In this document: positions 1-4,108 of the stretch, piece by piece
Layout: the number at the start of each line of letters is the position of its first letter
Position numbering within the stretch: the first letter of the stretch is position 1
Assembly: GCA_023424585.1 (NCBI GenBank)
Contig: JAFADT010000721.1
Span: forward strand, 1 to 5,833
DNA: 5,833 nt
Direction of reading: 5' to 3'
Source of the DNA: Pseudomonadota bacterium
GTDB taxonomy: Bacteria; Myxococcota; Myxococcia; Myxococcales; Myxococcaceae
The notes under the pieces: generated by a model
Database searches by the model: none
What the model was told of the DNA's origin: nothing
The model's input: the letters and a program-made list of their open reading frames with translations, nothing else
Program-made: the position numbers and the translations under genes

Positions 1-816
1 CTGCTGGGCCGCTTCACGCACCTGACGGACGCGGAGGTCTGCGCGTGGCTCGCGCAAGCCGGGCGTGAAGTGCTCACCGTGCGCAAGGCCTTCCCGTATC
101 CGCGCGTCACCGTGCGCGTCGTGCCCGTACCCGGCGAGAGCGCGCCCGGCGTCTTCGGCATGACCCAGTGGAGCGCTCCGCCCAGCATCTCCATCCTCGT
201 GGGCCAGGACGCCACCGCCGCGTCCTTCGCGAAGGACTGGGTCGCCCTCCACGAGATGCTCCACCTCACGCACCCGGCCCTGGTGCCCCGGCAGGCCTGG
301 CTCACCGAGGGGCTCGCCACCTACTACACGGAGCTCGCCCGCGCGCGCTCGGGGCGACAGACGGCCCCGCAGGCCTGGTCCGAGCTGACGGACGGCTTCG
401 CGCGAGGCCGGGCCGCCGCGCGCTCACGCCCCATGAAGGAGGTCATCGCCGAGGAGGGGAACTTCCTGGGCATCTATTGGACCGGCGCGCTCTTCGCGCT
501 CCACCTGGACGTGGAGCTGCGCCGCGTGACGCGGGGCAGGGGCCGCCTGGAGGACGTGCTGGAGCTGCTCGCCACGCGGGGCCCCACGGCGACGCTCGCC
601 CGCTTCGGCGAGGCCGTGGACACGGTCGCGGGCCAGCCGCTCTTCGATGCGCTGCTTGCCCGTCACCTGGAGGCTCCTGCATTCTCTGAAGAGGGAGCTT
701 TGCTTGAAAATCTCGGCGTCAGAATTGACCCAGGCGGCATCACGCTCCATGCTGCGCCGGGCAGTGGGTTGCGTGAGGCGTTGGAGGGCGGGCGAACCCC
801 GGACGACGCGGGGTGA
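1..816 (+). CDS. Gluzincin-type metallopeptidase-like protein, 5'-truncated by window edge
   Basis: The frame is open from the first base to a TGA at 814-816, giving 271 residues; the true start lies upstream. A GTG at 70-72 is in frame, but sensible protein continues upstream of it, so I do not take it as the start. Counting from the first codon in the window, HEMLH at residues 84-88 is a zinc-binding HExxH. It is followed by W-L-T-E-G-L-A-T-Y-Y, with E103 as candidate third zinc ligand, which resembles the WxxEGxxxYY block of M1/M61-like gluzincins. The 14-residue gap between H88 and E103 is shorter than the usual 18 of M1, so the exact family is uncertain. Known for the fold: zinc-dependent peptidases. 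Inferred here: a peptidase or degenerate relative; any signal peptide is outside the window. The last ~50 codons (from about 655) use many more A/T-ending or rare codons (CTT, TTG, AGA, AAT, GAA) than the body. It ends 93 bp before the YceI gene on the same strand. Confidence 0.8.
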   Translation: MLGRFTHLTDAEVCAWLAQAGREVLTVRKAFPYPRVTVRVVPVPGESAPGVFGMTQWSAPPSISILVGQDATAASFAKDWVALHEMLHLTHPALVPRQAWLTEGLATYYTELARARSGRQTAPQAWSELTDGFARGRAAARSRPMKEVIAEEGNFLGIYWTGALFALHLDVELRRVTRGRGRLEDVLELLATRGPTATLARFGEAVDTVAGQPLFDALLARHLEAPAFSEEGALLENLGVRIDPGGITLHAAPGSGLREALEGGRTPDDAG

Positions 817-838
817 ATCTCCGGAATGAGAAGGGGCC

Positions 839-888
839 GTAACCGATTCCCGGTTGTCGCGTATCGCATGCATCCGCGAGGTTCGCGG
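839..888 (+). promoter_or_regulatory. Candidate regulatory region upstream of the YceI gene (two inverted repeats)
   Basis: The 93-bp gap between the peptidase-like gene and the YceI gene holds two perfect short inverted repeats. AACCG (841-845) and CGGTT (851-855) flank a 5-nt spacer. CCGCGA (874-879) and TCGCGG (883-888) flank a 3-nt loop, and this hairpin ends 11 nt before the ribosome binding site. A GTAACC at 839-844 could be part of an extracytoplasmic-function sigma -35 element, but I cannot identify a convincing -10 box. The second hairpin has no T-tract, so it does not look like an intrinsic terminator. Operator or 5'-UTR structure is possible; chance occurrence in GC-rich DNA is also possible. 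Confidence 0.25.
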
Positions 889-899
889 CTTCCGTCGAT

Positions 900-903
900 G
901 AGG
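900..903 (+). promoter_or_regulatory. Ribosome binding site deciding the YceI start
   Basis: GAGG lies 6 nt before the ATG at 910. The in-frame ATG at 898 overlaps this site and has no purine-rich stretch of its own, and the ATG at 826 would put a long Arg-rich tail before the signal peptide. The start at 910 is therefore preferred. Confidence 0.65.
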
Positions 904-909
904 TCCGCC

Positions 910-1533
910 ATGTTCCGCAGCGTCCTGATGCTCGCCGCCACCCTGTCGCTGTCCGCGTCCGCCGCGGAGCCCGCGCCTTCCGAGAAGCACTTCGTCTTCC
1001 ATGATCCGAACAGCCGCGACACGGTGATGTTCGTGCTGGACGCGCCGTTGGAGGTCATCAACGGCCTGTCCAACCAGGTGACGGGCCGCGTGGACGTGAA
1101 GGGGCAGAAGGCCAGCGGCCGCTTCCAGGTGCCGGTGCGCTCCATCAAGACGGGCAACGAGACGCGCGACGGCCACCTGCAGAACGACCGCTGGCTGGAC
1201 GCGGCGAAGCACCCGGACATCGTCTTCGAGTTCAAGGACGTGGCCCTGCCCGCGCCGCTGGCCAACGCGAAGCCGGTGGTGCTGAAGACGAAGGGCACCT
1301 TCACGATTCATGGCGTCACGCGCGAGGAGCCCGTGGAGGTGACGGCCACGTACCTCCAGGAGACCGCCGAGACGAAGAACCGCGCCGCGGGCGAGCTCTT
1401 GCGCGTGCGCGCGAAGTTCCAGATCCCCCTGGAGGCCTACGGCATCCAGCGCACCGAGGCGCTGCTGCTGAAGGTGGGCGAGCGGGCCGAGGTCACGGTC
1501 GACGCCTGGGGCTCCACGCAGTTCAAGCCATAG
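910..1533 (+). CDS. YceI-family periplasmic lipid-binding-like protein
   Basis: The 207-residue protein begins with a Sec signal peptide: MFRS, a hydrophobic run VLMLAATLSL, then SASA-AE with likely cleavage after A18 or A19. It is therefore exported, probably to the periplasm. The mature part has the YceI pattern: a beta-rich start (FVFHDPNSRD), then VTGRVDV, V-P-V-R-S-I-K-T at 74-81, R86-D87-G88-H89-L90, R-W-L-D then K100-H101-P102-D-I-V-F-E-F, and a C-terminal G-T-F-T-I-H-G-V-T-R strand region. YceI proteins are lipocalin-like barrels that bind isoprenoid or other hydrophobic ligands; the ligand here is unknown. The gene stops at TAG 1531-1533, 58 bp before the lipoprotein precursor on the same strand. 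I see no terminator in that gap, so co-transcription with the copper-RiPP genes is possible. Start alternatives are 898 (four residues longer) and 826. Confidence 0.9.
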   Translation: MFRSVLMLAATLSLSASAAEPAPSEKHFVFHDPNSRDTVMFVLDAPLEVINGLSNQVTGRVDVKGQKASGRFQVPVRSIKTGNETRDGHLQNDRWLDAAKHPDIVFEFKDVALPAPLANAKPVVLKTKGTFTIHGVTREEPVEVTATYLQETAETKNRAAGELLRVRAKFQIPLEAYGIQRTEALLLKVGERAEVTVDAWGSTQFKP

Positions 1534-1577
1534 TTGTCGTCGTCTGTCTCCCCCGTAGTCACACCCCACGCGGTACG

Positions 1578-1585
1578 AAAGGAAG
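1578..1585 (+). promoter_or_regulatory. Ribosome binding site of the Cys-repeat precursor gene
   Basis: AAAGGAAG ends 6 nt before the ATG at 1592 and supports that start for a very short gene. The rest of the 58-bp gap (1534-1591) holds no terminator and no promoter I can defend. A TTGTCG at 1534-1539 resembles a -35 box, but no matching -10 box follows at the right spacing. Confidence 0.7.
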
Positions 1586-1591
1586 CAACAC

Positions 1592-1855
1592 ATGAACGTC
1601 AAGGCTCTTGCGGCGGTTGTCGGCACCCTGTCCCTCGGCGCGCTGGCCACCGGCTGTGCGTCCAACAAGGCCTCGGAGGGCAAGGTGCACGCCGCTTCGC
1701 CGGGCGCGGCGGAGGGCGCCGAGGCCAGCTGCAGCAACAAGCCCGCCGACAGCGCCGCTCCGGCCGCCGCCCCCGCCGCGACCCAGGAGAAGGGCGCCGA
1801 GGGCAGCTGCGGCGCCGGTTCCTGCGGCGCCGGCTCCTGCAGCGGCAAGAAGTAG
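1592..1855 (+). CDS. bufA: Bufferin/HvfA-like RiPP precursor lipoprotein with C-terminal GSCGA repeats
   Basis: The 87-residue protein has a lipoprotein signal peptide: K4, a hydrophobic segment, and lipobox L18-A-T-G-C22. Cleavage before C22 would give a lipidated mature peptide of 66 residues; Ala at +2 fits outer-membrane sorting under the E. coli rule. The middle is low complexity, rich in Ala, Pro, Ser and Glu (about 23-69). The C-terminus is E70-GSCGA-GSCGA-GSCSG-KK, with cysteines at 73, 78 and 83 spaced five apart; another Cys, C47, sits in E-A-S-C-S. This resembles HvfA/bufferin precursors, whose EGKCG-type cysteines are modified by an MNIO enzyme to copper-binding groups. Lys of EGKCG is replaced by Ser here. 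The MNIO and DUF2063 genes directly downstream support the assignment strongly. Inferred role: envelope-anchored copper buffering. Modification, metal and final location are not shown by sequence. Without this context it would be only a small Cys-containing lipoprotein. Confidence 0.85.
   Translation: MNVKALAAVVGTLSLGALATGCASNKASEGKVHAASPGAAEGAEASCSNKPADSAAPAAAPAATQEKGAEGSCGAGSCGAGSCSGKK
1802..1846 (+). repeat. Three tandem 15-nt units encoding GSCGA/GSCGA/GSCSG
   Basis: The units lie at 1802-1816, 1817-1831 and 1832-1846. They keep the GSC core, while several differences are synonymous (AGC/TCC Ser, GGC/GGT Gly). The third unit ends S-G instead of G-A. This is the predicted modification region of the precursor. 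Unit number could change by slippage or recombination. Confidence 0.85.
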
Positions 1856-1856
1856 T

Positions 1857-1893
1857 CCTCCCCCGGGAGGGCCTGCGTGACAGGTCTCCTCCC
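1857..1893 (+). promoter_or_regulatory. Alternative hairpins just after the precursor stop codon
   Basis: GGGAGG at 1865-1870 can pair with CCTCCC at 1857-1862 in a compact hairpin (about 5 usable pairs, because the loop is tight). It can instead pair with CCTCCC at 1888-1893. The second fold is extended by CCTG (1872-1875) pairing with CAGG (1881-1884) around a CGTGA loop, with a small internal bulge. The two folds exclude each other. They could stabilise the 3' end of the precursor mRNA or affect folding of the terminator-like hairpin that starts 8 nt further on. This is read by eye; no energies were computed. Confidence 0.4.
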
Positions 1894-1900
1894 AGGCTCG

Positions 1901-1940
1901 CGGGCGGCGGGAAGCGTTCTTCCTGCCGCCCGTGTTGTTT
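1901..1940 (+). terminator. Intrinsic-terminator-like hairpin between precursor and MNIO genes
   Basis: CGGGCGGCGGGAAG (1901-1914) pairs with CTTCCTGCCGCCCG (1919-1932): a 14-bp stem with one G-T wobble and a CGTT loop. A T-rich tail, TGTTGTTT, follows at 1933-1940. On the opposite strand the hairpin is not followed by a T-tract, so it acts, if at all, on plus-strand transcripts. It lies 45 bp after the precursor stop and 45 bp before the enzyme start. That leaves little room for a separate promoter, so partial read-through from the precursor transcript is the likely route to enzyme expression. The tail is interrupted by G, which fits a leaky terminator. Confidence 0.75.
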
Positions 1941-1971
1941 CCACCCGCCACATCCGCAGTCTCCGACTCCC

Positions 1972-1979
1972 AGGAGGAG
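1972..1979 (+). promoter_or_regulatory. Strong ribosome binding site deciding the MNIO start
   Basis: AGGAGGAG ends 6 nt before the ATG at 1986. The reading frame is also open upstream to a GTG at 1932, but that codon lies at the edge of the terminator-like hairpin and has no such site. The ATG at 1986 is therefore chosen. Confidence 0.85.
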
Positions 1980-1985
1980 CGCCGC

Positions 1986-2834
1986 ATGCCGTCCCCCCGC
2001 TACGCAGACCGCCATGGGTTGAAGCCACTGGGGGCGGGCATCGGGCTGCGCCGAGACTTCTACGAAGCGCTGCCCCGCACGCCGCGCGCGCTGGACTGGG
2101 TGGAGATCATCCCGGAGAACTTCCTCACCCTGGGCGGCCGCTCCCAGCGCGCCCTGGACGCGTGCCGCGAGCGCTGGACGCTCCTGCCGCACGGCGTGGG
2201 CCTCAACATCGGCGGGCCGGACGCGCTGGACGACGACTACGTCACCCGCCTGGCCGCGCTGGTGAAGCGGCTGGACGCGCCGTTCTTCTCCGACCACCTG
2301 TGCTACTCGCGCCTGGGCGGCGTGCACCTGCACGACCTGCTGCCGCTGCCCTTCTCCGAGGCCGCGGTGGAGCACGTGGTGCCGCGCGTGCGCGAGGTGA
2401 TGGCGCGCGTGGAGCGCCCCTTCCTCCTGGAGAACCCCAGCTACTACGCGGCCATGCCGGGCGGCACGCTGAAGGAGGCGGACTTCCTGCGGCAGGTGGT
2501 GGAGGCCGCGGACTGCGGCCTGCTCCTGGACGTGAACAACGTCTGGGTCAACGCGAGGAACCACGGCTATGACCCGCGCGCCTTCGTGGACGCGCTGCCC
2601 CTGGAGCGCGTGGTGCAGATCCACCTGGCCGGCCATGACGTGCGCGAGACGGTCCTCATCGACACGCACGGGGACCGCGTCTGCGACGACGTGTGGGCGC
2701 TGTATCGCTACACCCTGGAGCGCACCGGCCCGGTGTCCACGCTGATCGAGTGGGACCAGGCCATCCCCTCGCTGGACGCCGTGCTGGACGAGGCGGACCA
2801 GGCGCGCGCCGTGCTCGCGGAGGGCGCGCGATGA
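1986..2834 (+). CDS. bufB: MNIO/DUF692 multinuclear iron oxidative enzyme, bufferin maturase
   Basis: The 282-residue protein has the usual length of DUF692 (MNIO) enzymes and their conserved blocks in order: G16-A-G-I-G-L-R, D37-W-V-E-I-I-P-E-N-F, L-P-H69-G-V-G-L-N-I-G-G, F-S-D-H104-L-C-Y, H114-L-H116-D-L-L-P-L-P, L-L-E149-N-P-S, L-L-D182-V-N-N-V, H213-L-A-G-H217, D226-T-H228, and T-L-I-E255-W-D. The His, Asp and Glu residues in these blocks are candidate ligands for the two or three iron atoms, by family analogy to MbnB. Family members oxidatively modify cysteines of short precursor peptides, usually with a partner protein, in the cytoplasm. The Cys-repeat lipoprotein upstream is the evident substrate. 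Its stop overlaps the start of the DUF2063 gene (ATGA), indicating translational coupling. Family assignment is secure; the exact chemistry on this peptide is inference. Confidence 0.95.
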   Translation: MPSPRYADRHGLKPLGAGIGLRRDFYEALPRTPRALDWVEIIPENFLTLGGRSQRALDACRERWTLLPHGVGLNIGGPDALDDDYVTRLAALVKRLDAPFFSDHLCYSRLGGVHLHDLLPLPFSEAAVEHVVPRVREVMARVERPFLLENPSYYAAMPGGTLKEADFLRQVVEAADCGLLLDVNNVWVNARNHGYDPRAFVDALPLERVVQIHLAGHDVRETVLIDTHGDRVCDDVWALYRYTLERTGPVSTLIEWDQAIPSLDAVLDEADQARAVLAEGAR

Positions 2835-3589
2835 AGCCGGCGCTGAAGCACTTCTTCGACAGCATGGACGCGTACCTCGCGGGCCCTCCTGGCGCGGAGG
2901 GGGTGTCGACGCTGTCCGCGTCGCACCCGGGCTGGGACGTGGACCCGGAGCGCATGGCGCTCTACGGCCAGTTCGTGCGCGGCCACGTGCGCTCCACCCT
3001 GGAGAAGCTCTTCCCGCTGACGCGCCGGGCGGCGGCGCCGGAAGCGTGGGACGCGCTGGTGGAGGGCTACACCCGCACGCGGCCCGCGAAGCACCACGAA
3101 ATCAACCGCCTGGGCGAGGGCTTCGCCCCCTTCGTCGCGGACGTCGCGGCCCCCCGGTCGCTGCCGCCGTTCCTGCCCGCGCTCGCGCGCTTCGAGTGGA
3201 CGGACTTCGCCGTCTTCGCCTCCGAGGAGGTCATTCCGGAGGCCGTGGAGCGCCTGACGCCCAACCCCACGCTCGCGGTGCTGGAGCAGCCCTACCGGCT
3301 CTGCGCCTTCGTGCGGGCCCGGGGCGCGCAGGACGTGCCCGAGGAGGGCCAGGAGCTGGCCCTGCTGTGGCGCCACCCGGAGCGGCTGGTGACCTTCTAC
3401 ATGGAGGCCACGCCGCCCGCGCTGCTGGTGCTGAAGATGGCCGTGGAGGGCCTGTCCGAACAGGCCGTCACCCAGGCCACCGGCATGGCCGCCGCGGAGG
3501 TCCACGCGGAGGTGGCGCGCTTCGCCAGGGAGGGGCTGGTGCTGCTCCCCGGGCCGAGCGCGTCGGGCGGCGAGCCCCTGGGGGGCTGA
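2831..3589 (+). CDS. bufC: DUF2063 family MNIO partner protein (HvfC/BufC-like)
   Basis: The start ATG overlaps the TGA of the MNIO gene by 4 bp. The 252-residue protein has no signal peptide and is predicted cytoplasmic. The N-terminal DUF2063 domain (about 5-130) shows Y45-G-Q-F-V-R, F61-P-L-T, W73, G79-Y80, H88-H89-E90, G95-E-G-F-A-P-F, and L118-A-R-F-E122-W123. The C-terminal part (about 140-245) is a less conserved mixed alpha/beta region like the second domain of HvfC. In studied systems this protein partners the MNIO enzyme and is thought to deliver or recognise the precursor. Its presence separates this locus from stand-alone DUF692 genes. It is the last plus-strand gene; no DoxX-type BufD gene follows. 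An in-frame upstream start at 2693 would lie deep inside the MNIO gene and is unlikely. Confidence 0.92.
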   Translation: MKPALKHFFDSMDAYLAGPPGAEGVSTLSASHPGWDVDPERMALYGQFVRGHVRSTLEKLFPLTRRAAAPEAWDALVEGYTRTRPAKHHEINRLGEGFAPFVADVAAPRSLPPFLPALARFEWTDFAVFASEEVIPEAVERLTPNPTLAVLEQPYRLCAFVRARGAQDVPEEGQELALLWRHPERLVTFYMEATPPALLVLKMAVEGLSEQAVTQATGMAAAEVHAEVARFAREGLVLLPGPSASGGEPLGG

Positions 3590-3611
3590 GCGCCGCGGCG
3601 TCCGCCCCGCG
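3590..3611. other. 22-bp convergent gap between the DUF2063 gene and the Pro-rich gene
   Basis: It contains a perfect 10-bp palindrome, CGCCGCGGCG (3591-3600). As RNA this could form only a very short stem and has no T-tract on either side. I see no convincing terminator for either converging gene, so transcripts may overlap here. Confidence 0.4.
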
Positions 3612-4064
3612 TCAGAGGAAGGACTTCGACTTCTGGCCCGGAGTGGACTTCGCCTCGTCGGAGCCCTTCCCGCCGCCGAGGAGTCTCCGGATGAACCCCC
3701 CGGCTCCGTCGGCGACGACGCCGGCCCCTCCGGGCCTGCCGCTGGGGTCCTTGTGGCCCTGGCGGGCGGGGTCGTTGTCCAGGGGGCGGCGGTCCCGGGG
3801 CATGAGGCCGCACGTGGCGGTCGCCGGGGACGAGTACATGGCCACCCGGTCCGGATCGAAGCTGTCCACGGAGAGGCCCTGCCCGTTGCCTCCGGACGGA
3901 TCCCTCCGCGCCTGCTGGTCCTCCGGCGGGACGGCGCGCGCGCCACTGCCAGCGGGCGGCGCCGCGCCATGGCCGGGCGGCCGCGCGTGGACACCCGCGT
4001 CCGGTGGGGGCTGGGGCCTGGGGGGAGGGGGAGAGACGGGCTTGAGGCGGGAGAGAAAGCTCAT
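3612..4064 (-). CDS. Proline/glycine-rich hypothetical protein
   Basis: This 150-residue protein is not recognised. On the minus strand, AGGAG (plus coordinates 4070-4074) stands 5 nt before the ATG at 4062-4064, which supports the start; TGA is at 3612-3614. It begins MSFLSRLKP, then a Pro-rich segment (10-37) and a disordered Gly/Pro/Ala region. A more ordered-looking stretch follows at about 65-100 (V-D-S-F-D-P-D-R-V-A-M-Y, one Cys at 85). The tail has a short hydrophobic patch, G-G-F-I-R-R-L-L-G-G, and ends in Lys/Ser-rich residues. No signal peptide or membrane segment is seen, so it is probably cytoplasmic and largely disordered. It starts 44 bp after the stop of the kinase-like gene on the same strand, so co-transcription is likely. 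A role as kinase substrate or accessory is only a guess from position. Confidence 0.65.
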   Translation of the reverse strand: MSFLSRLKPVSPPPPRPQPPPDAGVHARPPGHGAAPPAGSGARAVPPEDQQARRDPSGGNGQGLSVDSFDPDRVAMYSSPATATCGLMPRDRRPLDNDPARQGHKDPSGRPGGAGVVADGAGGFIRRLLGGGKGSDEAKSTPGQKSKSFL

Positions 4065-4108
4065 GGCCGCTCCTGAAGGGAAGAGTCTTCCCATTATCCA
4101 AGAATTGA

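Noticed and set aside
1534..1562. Possible sigma-70 promoter for the precursor gene (TTGTCG as -35)
   Set aside because: No acceptable -10 hexamer occurs 16-18 bp downstream, and GC-rich myxobacterial promoters are too degenerate to call by eye.
424..2028. Long minus-strand open frame (534 codons) across the peptidase tail, YceI and precursor genes
   Set aside because: It is the antisense shadow of GC-rich coding sequence. Its product is Arg/Gly/Ala-rich with no recognisable domain, and it spans three well-supported plus-strand genes and their gaps.
1599..2669. Minus-strand open frame opposite the MNIO gene
   Set aside because: It covers the terminator-like hairpin and most of a gene whose DUF692 motifs are unmistakable. 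It has no domain of its own.
3591..3600. Palindrome CGCCGCGGCG as a bidirectional terminator
   Set aside because: A loop of at least 3-4 nt leaves only about three base pairs, and neither strand has a T-tract after it.
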